This document shows, one piece after another, positions 31,960 through 41,014 of a DNA stretch of 64,000 bases. Position 1 is the first letter of the stretch, and every line of letters starts with the position of its first letter. The position numbers and the translations under genes are program-made. The stretch covers positions 1 to 64,000 of the forward strand of contig CACIQQ010000002.1 in assembly GCA_902588835.1 (NCBI GenBank). Reading direction: 5' to 3'. The DNA comes from an uncultured Pelagibacteraceae bacterium (GTDB lineage Bacteria; Pseudomonadota; Alphaproteobacteria; Pelagibacterales; Pelagibacteraceae). Under the pieces are notes generated by a model. It did not search any database. It saw only the letters and a program-made list of their open reading frames with translations, and was not told the origin of the DNA.

Positions 31960-34900
31960 AATTTTGTTGGTATAGGTTTATTTTTATCAATGTTATACTT
32001 CTTAATCGCTTGTTCTGCATATTTTGAGGGGATTAATTGTTCTTTTGCTAAAACACTTAAAGCATAAGTAACAATATATTTTTTATCCACCTCAAAGAAA
32101 TTTCTAAGTTTTTCTCTACTGTCACTTCTCCCATATCCATCTGTTCCTAGTGAATAAAAACTTTTGTTAGTAAACGGTCTTATTTGATCTGATGTAATTC
32201 TCATATAATCTGATGCAGCTAGTATAGGGCCTTCAGCGTCTTTTAAGCAATTCTCAACATATGTTTTTTTGGGTTTTTCATTTGGATTTAAGAGATTATA
32301 TCTCTCCACTTCCATGCCATCTTTTCTTAATTCATTAAAACTTGTGACACTCCATACATCACAATCAATTTTAAAATCTTTATCCAATATGTCTGCTGCC
32401 TGCATCATTTCTCTTAAAATAGTTCCAGATCCTAATAGTTGAATTTTTTTTTTTTTGTTTTTTGAAATTTGTTTAATTTTATACATTCCTTTTAAGATTG
32501 CTTCTTCAATATTTTTATCTTTTGGTATCGCTGGATGCGGATAATTTTCATTCATTGTTGTAATATAATAAAAAATGTTTTCCTTTTTTTCATACATTCT
32601 TCTTAAACCGTCTCTGAATATTACAGCTAACTCATAAGCAAAGGTTGGGTCATAGGAAACACAATTTGGTATTGTGGAAGCAAGTAGATGGCTATGTCCA
32701 TCTTGATGTTGTAATCCTTCTCCAGCCAAAGTTGTTCTCCCAGATGTAGCGCCAATAAGAAATCCTCTTGCCTGACTATCTCCTGCAGCCCAGGCGAAAT
32801 CACCGACTCTTTGAAAACCAAACATTGAATAGAACAAATATATTGGAATCATTTCTATATCATGATTAGTGTATGATGTTCCTGCTGCTATCCAAGATGA
32901 CATGGAACCAGCCTCCGTTATTCCCTCCTCTAACACCTGTCCTGATTTATCTTCCCTGTAAGATGAAAGTAGTTTCGAATCCACAGGCTCATACTTTTGA
33001 CCTTCATGCGCGTAAATACCAATTTTTTGAAAAAAACCCTCCATGCCAAATGTTCTAGCCTCATCAGGAATTATAGGAACTAATTTGGGTGAAACATTTT
33101 TATCTCTTAAGAGGTTTGTTAACATTCTAACTAGTGCCATAGTCGTCGACATTTCTTTAGTGCCTGTTGATTGTTTCATCACATCGAAGATATCTTTTGG
33201 AGGAACTTTAATTGGTTTGGCAAAAGATGATCTCTCAGGAATGAAGCCACCAAGTTGTAATCTTCTCTCTTTTAAATATTTTATTTCTTGTGAATCTTCT
33301 TTTGGTCTGTAGTACTCAATATTTTTTACTTGCTCGTCAGTTAAAGGAACATCAAATCGATCTCTGTAATAAAGTAAATCGTCTACGTCCAATTTCTTTT
33401 GTTGATGGGTGGTATTAATACTTTCTCCAGATTTACCCATTCCATAACCTTTGATGGTTTTGGCAATTATCACTGTTGGACTACCTTTATTTTCTACTGC
33501 TCTATGGTAAGCTGAATACACTTTATGTGGATCATGGCCTCCTCGATTGAGCTTCCATATATCTCTATCGGTTAAGCTTGAGACCATTTCTTTTAATTCT
33601 TTGTATTTTCCAAAAAATTTGTCTCTTACATATGCGCCGCCCTTCGCCTTAAATGCTTGATACTCACCATCAACAGCTTCATTCATTCTTTTTACCAATA
33701 AACCTGTTTTATCTTTTGCTAATAATTGGTCCCAGTAAGATCCCCATATCACCTTTAACACGTTCCAACCAGCTCCTCTAAAAATTCCCTCAAGTTCTTG
33801 AATTATCTTTCCATTACCTCTTACAGGTCCATCTAATCTTTGAAGATTGCAGTTAACTACAAATATTAGGTTATCTAATTTTTCTCTAGAGGCTAATCCA
33901 ATTGCACCTAAAGACTCCGGTTCATCCATTTCCCCATCTCCTAAAAAGGCCCAAACTTTTCTATTCTCATCTTTAATCAAACCTCTATTAATTAAATATT
34001 TCATAAACCTAGCTTGATAGATCGCTAGCATTGGACCAAGACCCATTGATACAGTTGGAAACTGCCAGTAGTTTGGCATAAGCCAAGGGTGAGGATAAGA
34101 GGATAAACCACCTGGTAAAACCTCCTGTCTAAACGAGTCCAGTTGTTTCTCAGTTAATCTTCCCTCTAAAAAAGATCTTGCATAAATTCCAGGAGCACTA
34201 TGACCTTGAAAATATATTAGATCTCCACCAAACTTATTATTTTTTGCTCTCCAAAAATGGTTCATGCCAACGTCATATAATGTTGCAGCTGAGGCAAAGG
34301 TTCCTATGTGACCTCCAAGATCGGGGTTTTTTTTATTTGCTCTTACAACCATTGCAGCTGCATTCCATCTAATTAAAGATCTTATTTTTCTTTCAATGTT
34401 TTGATCCCCTGGAGATTTTTTATCCTCTTCAGGAGGAATAGTATTTATGTAAGGTGTATTTCGAGATAAGACTAAATCTGAGCCTTCTTTATAAGAATGT
34501 TCAATTAATTGTTTTATTAAATATTGAGCTCTTTCTTTACCGTCGTTTTGAAGAACTGCAGATAAAGACTCTAGCCACTCTTTAGTTTCAGTTGGATCTA
34601 AATCATTGCCATCAGATATTATTTCAATATTTCTGATTGGTTTCTTTTTCTCTTGGCTAATAGTTTGTGTTTCAACAGGTTTTTCTTGTTCTACTCTTTG
34701 AGATTTTTCTGCGTCTACAATTATTTTTTCAGTATCTTTAGGAATATCTAAATTTTTGACTTCTTTTTTCTCAGGTTTTTGTTTTTTTTCAGAAGCAGAT
34801 TGAATTTCTATTAGCTTATCTCCCTTCGATACTTTATCACCCACTTTTACTAAAATTTTTGAGACCTCACCTTCTTCCGTGCTTGGGACCTCCACACTTG

Positions 34901-35027
34901 ATTTATCACTTTCAAGTGTAACAATAGAGTCGTTGTTTTGAATTTTTTGACCCTCTTTAACAAGGACTTCAATAATTTCTACGTTTTCAAAATCTCCTAT
35001 ATCAGGTACTAGAATATCTTTTTTCAT
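31956..35027 (-). CDS. aceE: Pyruvate dehydrogenase E1 (AceE) with an N-terminal lipoyl domain
   Basis: A single 1023-residue frame. Residues 1-77 are a complete lipoyl domain with the lipoylation site ESDKSSVEVPS (Lys42). A charged Pro/Lys/Glu-rich linker spans about 78-140. From about 145 it is a homodimeric-type E1 (E. coli AceE is 887 residues): PTETKEWLESL, GGHIGTFASAATLYDVG, and the thiamine diphosphate motif LGDGEMDEPES...NCN. It decarboxylates pyruvate and reductively acetylates the lipoyl group. Having the lipoyl arm on E1 instead of E2 is unusual. A 40-bp-loop inverted repeat lies directly upstream of the start. Confidence 0.95.
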   Translation of the reverse strand: MKKDILVPDIGDFENVEIIEVLVKEGQKIQNNDSIVTLESDKSSVEVPSTEEGEVSKILVKVGDKVSKGDKLIEIQSASEKKQKPEKKEVKNLDIPKDTEKIIVDAEKSQRVEQEKPVETQTISQEKKKPIRNIEIISDGNDLDPTETKEWLESLSAVLQNDGKERAQYLIKQLIEHSYKEGSDLVLSRNTPYINTIPPEEDKKSPGDQNIERKIRSLIRWNAAAMVVRANKKNPDLGGHIGTFASAATLYDVGMNHFWRAKNNKFGGDLIYFQGHSAPGIYARSFLEGRLTEKQLDSFRQEVLPGGLSSYPHPWLMPNYWQFPTVSMGLGPMLAIYQARFMKYLINRGLIKDENRKVWAFLGDGEMDEPESLGAIGLASREKLDNLIFVVNCNLQRLDGPVRGNGKIIQELEGIFRGAGWNVLKVIWGSYWDQLLAKDKTGLLVKRMNEAVDGEYQAFKAKGGAYVRDKFFGKYKELKEMVSSLTDRDIWKLNRGGHDPHKVYSAYHRAVENKGSPTVIIAKTIKGYGMGKSGESINTTHQQKKLDVDDLLYYRDRFDVPLTDEQVKNIEYYRPKEDSQEIKYLKERRLQLGGFIPERSSFAKPIKVPPKDIFDVMKQSTGTKEMSTTMALVRMLTNLLRDKNVSPKLVPIIPDEARTFGMEGFFQKIGIYAHEGQKYEPVDSKLLSSYREDKSGQVLEEGITEAGSMSSWIAAGTSYTNHDIEMIPIYLFYSMFGFQRVGDFAWAAGDSQARGFLIGATSGRTTLAGEGLQHQDGHSHLLASTIPNCVSYDPTFAYELAVIFRDGLRRMYEKKENIFYYITTMNENYPHPAIPKDKNIEEAILKGMYKIKQISKNKKKKIQLLGSGTILREMMQAADILDKDFKIDCDVWSVTSFNELRKDGMEVERYNLLNPNEKPKKTYVENCLKDAEGPILAASDYMRITSDQIRPFTNKSFYSLGTDGYGRSDSREKLRNFFEVDKKYIVTYALSVLAKEQLIPSKYAEQAIKKYNIDKNKPIPTKL

Positions 35028-35041
35028 CTATATTTTTAAAG

Positions 35042-35118
35042 ATCAATATTTTAACATATTTATATCTTTTTTTCGTCATCCTAAAATGGGTTAATTAGCA
35101 TATGTTAAAAATATTGAT
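35042..35118. promoter_or_regulatory. Long inverted repeat upstream of aceE
   Basis: Arm 35042-35059 (ATCAATATTTTAACATAT) and arm 35100-35118 (ATATGTTAAAAATATTGAT) are reverse complements except for one extra A/T in the second arm. They flank 40 bp. The proximal arm begins 15 bp upstream of the aceE ATG, so the repeat is in the leader or promoter of the pyruvate dehydrogenase operon. It could be two operator half-sites or a large mRNA hairpin. Confidence 0.6.
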
Positions 35119-35214
35119 TAATTTTATAAAGAAAAAGCCTAATTATAAAAATTTAGATGCAAAAATTTGGATACAAAATATTATTCTAAATAAATATTAT
35201 AAAACACTCAAATA

Positions 35215-36321
35215 TTAATCTTTTTCTATACACATCGAAATTCCCATACCTCCTCCGATGCATAGTGTTGCCAAACCTTTTTTTCCACTTATTTTTTTTA
35301 ATTCATTTAAAAGCGTAACAACAATTCTTGCTCCTGAGGCACCTATAGGATGACCGAGTGCTATTGCTCCGCCATTGACATTTACTTTTTCTTTAGGAAT
35401 TTTTAACTCTTTTATTACAGCAATGCTTTGTGCGGCGAACGCTTCATTAATTTCAACTAAGTCCAAATCTTTTACATTCCATTTCGCTATTTCAAGAGCT
35501 TTGTTTGACGAAGGGATTGGCCCTAACCCCATTATGGATGGATCAACACCACAGGTTGCCCAAGATATAATCTTTCCTAATATTTCTAAATTATGTTTTT
35601 CAGCTAACTCTCTTGTAGTTAAAACAACTGCAGCGGCTCCATCATTAATACCAGATGAATTTCCAGGAGTGACGGTTCCCTTTTCTTTGAATGCAGAATT
35701 TAATTTTGAAAGATCATTTATTGTAATTCCAGATCTTGGATGTTCATCGGTATCATCATTAATAATTTCATTATCAAATTTTTTTTTGTTTATTGCTATA
35801 TTTGTTTTCTGTTGAGACTCAATTGCAAATTCATCTTGTTCTTGTCTTGATATATTATATTTTGCAGCAACATTTTCAGCTGTAACACCCATATGGTAAT
35901 TATAAAAAGCATCCGTTAAACCATCTTTCATCATTTGATCATGAAGTGAATTGGTCATACTTTCTTGGCCTCCAGCAATTATAAAGTTTGCAGAATTTGT
36001 TATTAATGATTGATATCCATTAACAATAGATCTTAGTCCAGACCCACACACTTGATTAATAATTATTGCAGTCTTTTCTTTTGGAATTCTAGAATTTATA
36101 GCTGCTTGCCTAGCTGGATTTTGTCCACATGATCCTGTTAAAACTTGTCCTAATATTACCTCATCAATCATATCTTCTTTTAACTTGGTCTTTTGAATTA
36201 AACTTTTGATTACTAACGAACCTAGATCATGAGCCTGTAGATCTTTATAAATACCTTTATATCTTCCTATGGCTGATCTCTGAGCTGCAACAAAAACAAT
36301 ATCTTTAGAATTTTTTGACAT
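35215..36321 (-). CDS. Acetyl-CoA acetyltransferase (thiolase)
   Basis: The 368-residue thiolase has all catalytic residues: nucleophile Cys in NQVCGSGLRS (about 89), His in GGAIALGHPIGASG and the second Cys in LCIGGGMGISM. It condenses or cleaves acetoacetyl-CoA or longer 3-ketoacyl-CoA. It is about 20-25 residues shorter than the common biosynthetic thiolase (about 390), the loss falling after the ESMTNS block and before TDEHPRSG. It is separated from aceE by 187 bp, so probably a separate unit. Confidence 0.93.
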   Translation of the reverse strand: MSKNSKDIVFVAAQRSAIGRYKGIYKDLQAHDLGSLVIKSLIQKTKLKEDMIDEVILGQVLTGSCGQNPARQAAINSRIPKEKTAIIINQVCGSGLRSIVNGYQSLITNSANFIIAGGQESMTNSLHDQMMKDGLTDAFYNYHMGVTAENVAAKYNISRQEQDEFAIESQQKTNIAINKKKFDNEIINDDTDEHPRSGITINDLSKLNSAFKEKGTVTPGNSSGINDGAAAVVLTTRELAEKHNLEILGKIISWATCGVDPSIMGLGPIPSSNKALEIAKWNVKDLDLVEINEAFAAQSIAVIKELKIPKEKVNVNGGAIALGHPIGASGARIVVTLLNELKKISGKKGLATLCIGGGMGISMCIEKD

Positions 36322-36384
36322 TAATATAGAATAAATATTTATTTAAAAATTACATTATTAAATATGATTATTTTTTATAATTTA

Positions 36385-36461
36385 GCGCCTGTAGCTCAAC
36401 TGGATAGAGCGCTTGGCTACGGACCAGGAGGTTCTGGGTTCGACTCCTAGCAGGCGCACCA
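36385..36461 (+). tRNA. tRNA-Arg (anticodon ACG)
   Basis: 77 nt including encoded CCA. Acceptor GCGCCTG pairs with CAGGCGC, discriminator A. The anticodon stem CTTGG/CCAGG holds loop CTACGGA, anticodon ACG, read as ICG after deamination. D-arm and T-arm (GGTTCTGGGTTCGACTCC region) are normal. Confidence 0.97.
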
Positions 36462-36466
36462 AAATT

Positions 36467-36550
36467 ATGAAAATCTCTTTGCAATCAAGTGTTGTATATT
36501 TTTTTGCTATAGTATTAATAGTTTTAATTTTATTAACAATTTTTTTATAA
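36467..36550 (+). CDS. Possible 27-residue single-span membrane peptide
   Basis: An ATG 5 bases after the tRNA-Arg CCA opens a 27-codon frame ending in TAA three bases before the thioesterase start. The peptide has a short polar N-terminus (MKISLQSS) and then an unbroken hydrophobic run to the end. No clear Shine-Dalgarno sequence precedes it, and it may be chance in A/T-rich spacer DNA. If made, it would be a small inner-membrane peptide co-transcribed with the hotdog gene. Confidence 0.25.
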   Translation: MKISLQSSVVYFFAIVLIVLILLTIFL

Positions 36551-36553
36551 AAA

Positions 36554-36955
36554 ATGAAAAACGAATTTGAGCAAATCAGTAAAGTTTCTGGTTTTATGAA
36601 ACACAATGGTGGACTGCTTTTTAGAGATGTATCGGAGACTGAGTTTGAGTTTAAAAGCACAATACAAGATATACATTTAAACAAAAGAGAGATCACTCAT
36701 GGGGGATTTATTTGTTCTTTGATTGATGCAGGTGCTGGTACCGCTGTTTATAGAGCTAGCAACAATCAATCATGTGTTACAATTTCATTAGATGTAAAAT
36801 TTATTGCACCTTCTAGACTAGGAGATGAGATATTAGGAAAAGTAAACATATTAAAGAAAACAAAGTCGATGTTATTTGTGAATTGTAATTTATATATAAA
36901 CAAAAATATTATTGCATCAGCAACGGGTGTTTGGAAAGTAGTAAAAAAAATATGA
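36554..36955 (+). CDS. PaaI-type hotdog thioesterase
   Basis: The 133-residue protein has the PaaI/4HBT hotdog pattern: an early HNGGLLFRD region, THGGFICSLIDAGAGTAVY (the HGG...D active-site helix) and TISLDVKFIAPSRLGD. It is expected to hydrolyse acyl-CoA thioesters; the substrate is unknown. Its stop overlaps the start of the racemase-family gene (ATGA). Confidence 0.85.
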   Translation: MKNEFEQISKVSGFMKHNGGLLFRDVSETEFEFKSTIQDIHLNKREITHGGFICSLIDAGAGTAVYRASNNQSCVTISLDVKFIAPSRLGDEILGKVNILKKTKSMLFVNCNLYINKNIIASATGVWKVVKKI

Positions 36956-37650
36956 TCGGAATTTTAGGAGGAATGGGAACACAAGCTGGTTTAGATATTT
37001 GTAACAAAATAGCTATTTTGCATAGAGGAAAACATGATCAACAATATCCAAAATTTTTATTATACAATAAGTCTGACACACCTAAGAGACCAGAAAACTT
37101 AAAAAAATACTACAACGTTCTAAAAGAATTAGTTAAAGGTTGCAAATTATTAGAAAAAAATAAATGTAAGTTTATTGTAATGCCGTGTAATACGGCGCAC
37201 TTTTGGTATGATGATTTAAGGAAGAAAGTTAAGATACCTATTTTAAGTATGCCGGAGGAAGTTTATAATCATACAAAAAAAAGCTGTAAGATTAATTCTC
37301 AAATTGGAATACTTGCTACCGAAGCTACCTTAAACACAAAGATCTATCATAAGTATTTCAATAAAAGGTTTAAGCTTTTATCGCCACCTAATAAAATACA
37401 AAAAAAGAATGTAAATAAAGCAATCAAATTTGTTAAAATGGGTAATGTAAGAAAGGCAGAAAAAATAATAAAGCCTGCAATTGACTATTTAATAAAAATA
37501 AATTGTAAAAAAATAATCTTAGGATGTACTGAATTACCTATAGCGATTTTTGCATTCAAATCTTTTAAAAAAGCAAAAAAATCAAAAATTTTTATTGATC
37601 CAAATTTGATACTGGCAAATACTTGTGTAAATAGATATAAGGCTGCATAA
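36952..37650 (+). CDS. Aspartate/glutamate racemase family protein
   Basis: I chose the ATG at 36952, where MIGILGGMGTQAGLD matches the family N-terminus and overlaps the upstream stop by 4 bp; an upstream start at 36931 adds seven unrelated residues. Both catalytic Cys are present, in MPCNTAHFW and LGCTELPI. The family interconverts L- and D-Asp or Glu without cofactor; relatives act on hydantoins or other acids. Which substrate is used here is not visible. It is coupled to the thioesterase gene. Confidence 0.85.
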   Translation: MIGILGGMGTQAGLDICNKIAILHRGKHDQQYPKFLLYNKSDTPKRPENLKKYYNVLKELVKGCKLLEKNKCKFIVMPCNTAHFWYDDLRKKVKIPILSMPEEVYNHTKKSCKINSQIGILATEATLNTKIYHKYFNKRFKLLSPPNKIQKKNVNKAIKFVKMGNVRKAEKIIKPAIDYLIKINCKKIILGCTELPIAIFAFKSFKKAKKSKIFIDPNLILANTCVNRYKAA

Positions 37651-37730
37651 TTTGATCAAATATGTTAATATTAATAAAATTAAAAATGAGAACTTTTACC
37701 TTAATGATTCGGACTTGTTTTAGACTATTT

Positions 37731-37758
37731 TTGTTCTTAAGCGATAACAATATATAGT
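37731..37758 (+). promoter_or_regulatory. Putative sigma-70-type promoter of the helicase operon
   Basis: TTGTTC (37731-37736) and TATAGT (37753-37758) are separated by 16 bp and lie 31 bp upstream of the helicase ATG, inside the 139-bp gap 37651-37789. Match to consensus is moderate and chance hits are common in such A/T-rich DNA. Confidence 0.35.
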
Positions 37759-37789
37759 AGTAAAAAAATTTAACACACCAAAAGTAGAA

Positions 37790-40270
37790 ATGACAAAACA
37801 TAAAATAACTGCTGTTCTTGGACCTACAAACACAGGAAAAACCTTCCTTGCTATTGAAACGATGTTGTCTTTTAGCTCTGGTATGATGGGTTTTCCCTTA
37901 AGGCTTCTAGCTAGGGAAGTTTATGACAAAGTTGTTAAGAAAACTGATCCAAATAAAGTTGCACTAATCACAGGTGAGGAAAAAATTATACCTCCTAATG
38001 CTAAGTATTATTTTTGCACTGTAGAGTCTATGCCTATAGAAAAAAATTTAGAATTCGTCGGAATAGACGAAATTCAAATGTGTTCTGACCATGAAAGAGG
38101 TCATATTTTCACTGACAGATTATTAAACCTAAGAGGTGAAAAATTAACAATGTTTATGGGATCAAACTCAATGAAAAATATTATTGAAAAATTAGATGGT
38201 GATATAGAATATATCGATAGAAAAAGACTATCTAAATTAAGTTACTCAGGTCACAAAAAAATCTCTCGAATAGAAAGAAAAAGCGTAATAATAGCATTTT
38301 CAGCAGAAGAAGTTTATGCGATTGCAGAATTAATTAGGCGTCAAAAGGGTGGAGCTGCAATCGTTATGGGGTCTTTAAGTCCCAAGACAAGAAATTCACA
38401 AGTAAATTTATACCAATCTGGAGATGTTGACTATCTTGTTGCAACCGATGCAATTGGTATGGGAATAAACATGGATTTAAACAATGTTTTTTTTTCGAGT
38501 ATTAAAAAATTTGATGGTAAAAAAATAAGGCGACTCAAATTATCCGAAATTGCACAGATTGCTGGAAGAGCAGGCAGATATCTTAATGATGGATCATTTG
38601 GCATTACAGGTGAATGTGGCGAGATAAGTCCAGAGGAAATTGAATTACTTGAAACCCATAAAATTCATGACATCAATACAATTTTTTGGAGAAATCCAAA
38701 TTTAAACTTTAAAAACGGACAATCTTTAATCAAGTCGTTAGAAGAGAAGCCGAACAAACCTTGGCTAAAAAGAATTTCGGAGTGCGAGGACGAAAAAGTT
38801 TTAAAATATATTTTAAAAGATACTGAAAAATTACAAATTTATAGTAATGAAAATGAATTAAAACTATTATGGGAATGTTGCCAGATCCCCGATTTTGTAA
38901 AAAAAACTTACGGAAATCATTTAGAGGTAATTGGAAAAGTATTTAATTTTTTAAGAGAAAAAACAGGAAAAATTTCAAATAAATACATGAAAGAACAACT
39001 TTCAATTTTAGATAAGGTTGATGGAAATGTAGATTCTATATCTAATCGAATTGCTAATGTAAGAACATGGTCTTATGTTTCCAACAAAAACGGTTGGGTA
39101 GAAAATCAAGACTATTGGGTAAAAAGGACAAAATTTTTAGAAGATAAACTATCTGATAGATTGCACGAAGAACTTACCAAAAGTTTTATTGACAAACGAG
39201 CAAGTGTACTAGCAAGAGGTTTAAAACAAGATATTTCTTTTGAGACAAAAATTGAAAATAATGAAAAAGTTTTAATTAATAATCAATTTATTGGGAACTT
39301 AAAAGGTCTTAAGCTTGAATTAGATTTTAAAGTGGGTGATTTAGAAACTGACATTAAATCTTTAAAGAAGGCTGCAAGACAAAATGTAAGCCCGGAAATT
39401 TCAAAAAGAATAAACCAAATAATTGATGGAAAACAAATTGAATTAAAAGAGAATAGAAAAATTTATTGGAATAATTTTCCTATAGCAATTCTTACTAAGG
39501 GTGTAGATTATCTTTCTCCAGAACTTAATTTAATTGTAGACGATATTGTGGAAAATGATGAAAAATTAAAACTTCTTTCTTTTTTAAAAAAATGGGTAGA
39601 CACAAAAATTGCTAATGAACTAGATAGTTTATTTAAACTGAAGAACATAAATTCGGTAAATTCTCAAATAAGAGCTTTATCTTATCAATTATATGAAAAC
39701 AACGGTGTAGTAAAAAGAGATGAGGTTCTAAATATCGTTAACAGTTTGAGTCAAGATGAAAGAAAAACTCTCAGAAATTTAGGGGTAAAATTTGGAAGAT
39801 ATCACATATTTTTGTTCAAACTTTTTAAACCTAGTGTTGTCTCTTTAAGAATTTTACTTTGGAAGAATTTTAAAGGAGAAGACTTAAATCTATTTCCTCC
39901 TACTTTTGGATTAAATTTTGTGAACGACTTAAAATACAGAAACAAAAAATTTATGCTTTTATGTGGATTTGAAAAATTTGATAACTTTTTTGTAAGAATT
40001 GATATTTTAGAAAGATTATTTATTGAAATTATAAACTCTAATGAAAATAAATCCGACAAAATTAAACTATTGCCCAAAATGTTAAATTTACTGGGTTGTG
40101 ACAAAGAAAGTTTTGTAAAAGTAATTAAATTAATGGGGTATAAAGTTTTTGACGAAAAAAACGAAACCTTTTTCAAATATAAACCTTTTAAAAAGATTAA
40201 AAAGAGTTTAGATTTAAAGATCAAAAAAGATAATCCCTTTGAAGCATTAAAACAGTTAGATTTAAAATGA
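37790..40270 (+). CDS. SUV3-type DEAD/DEAH-like RNA helicase
   Basis: The 826-residue helicase starts at once with Walker A (GPTNTGKT, residues 11-18), then the Walker B-like DEIQMCSDHERG, GSNS (motif III position), and the second RecA domain with ATDAIGMGINMDL and QIAGRAGRY. A long C-terminal half follows, with a Lys-rich end. This is the alphaproteobacterial relative of the mitochondrial SUV3 helicase, which unwinds RNA for degradation. It heads an operon with a TerB-like gene, fdxA and carD. Substrate and partner nuclease in bacteria are not established. Confidence 0.9.
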   Translation: MTKHKITAVLGPTNTGKTFLAIETMLSFSSGMMGFPLRLLAREVYDKVVKKTDPNKVALITGEEKIIPPNAKYYFCTVESMPIEKNLEFVGIDEIQMCSDHERGHIFTDRLLNLRGEKLTMFMGSNSMKNIIEKLDGDIEYIDRKRLSKLSYSGHKKISRIERKSVIIAFSAEEVYAIAELIRRQKGGAAIVMGSLSPKTRNSQVNLYQSGDVDYLVATDAIGMGINMDLNNVFFSSIKKFDGKKIRRLKLSEIAQIAGRAGRYLNDGSFGITGECGEISPEEIELLETHKIHDINTIFWRNPNLNFKNGQSLIKSLEEKPNKPWLKRISECEDEKVLKYILKDTEKLQIYSNENELKLLWECCQIPDFVKKTYGNHLEVIGKVFNFLREKTGKISNKYMKEQLSILDKVDGNVDSISNRIANVRTWSYVSNKNGWVENQDYWVKRTKFLEDKLSDRLHEELTKSFIDKRASVLARGLKQDISFETKIENNEKVLINNQFIGNLKGLKLELDFKVGDLETDIKSLKKAARQNVSPEISKRINQIIDGKQIELKENRKIYWNNFPIAILTKGVDYLSPELNLIVDDIVENDEKLKLLSFLKKWVDTKIANELDSLFKLKNINSVNSQIRALSYQLYENNGVVKRDEVLNIVNSLSQDERKTLRNLGVKFGRYHIFLFKLFKPSVVSLRILLWKNFKGEDLNLFPPTFGLNFVNDLKYRNKKFMLLCGFEKFDNFFVRIDILERLFIEIINSNENKSDKIKLLPKMLNLLGCDKESFVKVIKLMGYKVFDEKNETFFKYKPFKKIKKSLDLKIKKDNPFEALKQLDLK

Positions 40271-40704
40271 TATTTAAATTTTTTAATAAGAACAATGAGA
40301 AACCTAACTCCAATGAAGAGCCTGTTAACATTGCTTGTCTTTTAATACACGCTGCCAAAATAGATGAAAACTATACTTCAGAGGAAAAAGAAATAATTAA
40401 GAAGACTGTGAAGAAATTATACCCTGAATTAAATAAATTGGATGATGTTGTTTCAAAGGCTGAACAAAAGGAAAATGACTCAAATCATATTCAAGAATTC
40501 ACTAAAGTTGTTAAATCTCTTAGTTTGGAAAATAAAACTATAATTGTAGAAACTTTATGGAAAATCATTTTATCAGATGGTAAATCAGATATTTATGAAA
40601 ATAATTTAATGAGACGTTTGGCTGGGTTGCTTTATTTGGATGATAAGATAGTGGGTGAAATAAAAGTAAAAATTTTAGGAAAAAAAAATGACATACGTAG
40701 TTAA
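40267..40704 (+). CDS. TerB-like protein
   Basis: The 145-residue acidic-helical protein resembles TerB/DjlA N-terminal domains: two similar helical units with acidic patches ([18 protein letters not shown] and [19 protein letters not shown]), residues that bind metal in TerB. Its role is unknown; despite the name, tellurite resistance is not implied. It overlaps the helicase stop by 4 bp and fdxA by 17 bp. In other alphaproteobacteria an S4-domain RNA-binding protein usually occupies this slot. Confidence 0.75.
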   Translation: MIFKFFNKNNEKPNSNEEPVNIACLLIHAAKIDENYTSEEKEIIKKTVKKLYPELNKLDDVVSKAEQKENDSNHIQEFTKVVKSLSLENKTIIVETLWKIILSDGKSDIYENNLMRRLAGLLYLDDKIVGEIKVKILGKKNDIRS

Positions 40705-41014
40705 TGACAAATGTATTAAATGTAAATTAATGGACTGCGTAGACGTATGTCCTGTTGACTGTTTTTATGAGGGTAAAAATATGCTTGTAATTAAACCAGA
40801 TGAGTGTATAGATTGTGGCGTTTGCGAACCTGAGTGTCCAGTTGAAGCAATAAAACCTGACACTGAAAGTGAAAGTGAAAAATGGTTAGAATTAAACAAA
40901 AAATATTCAGAGATATGGCCGAATATTTCAGAAAAAAAAGATCCACCAGCAGATAACGAAAAATACAAAAATGAAGAAAATAAATTTGAAAAGTATTTTA
41001 AAGAAAACCTTTAA
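40688..41014 (+). CDS. fdxA: Ferredoxin FdxA (7Fe-type)
   Basis: The 108-residue protein has two cluster motifs: [18 protein letters not shown] near residues 9-25, and [16 protein letters not shown] near residues 39-54. The pattern is that of Azotobacter FdI-like 3Fe-4S/4Fe-4S ferredoxins, including the acidic C-terminal extension. It carries electrons in the cytosol. It overlaps both TerB-like and CarD genes, so translation of all three is likely coupled. Confidence 0.93.
   Translation: MTYVVNDKCIKCKLMDCVDVCPVDCFYEGKNMLVIKPDECIDCGVCEPECPVEAIKPDTESESEKWLELNKKYSEIWPNISEKKDPPADNEKYKNEENKFEKYFKENL

Noticed and set aside
36382-36696. 104-codon frame on the minus strand
   Set aside because: It runs antisense through the tRNA-Arg and into the thioesterase gene, so it is a shadow.
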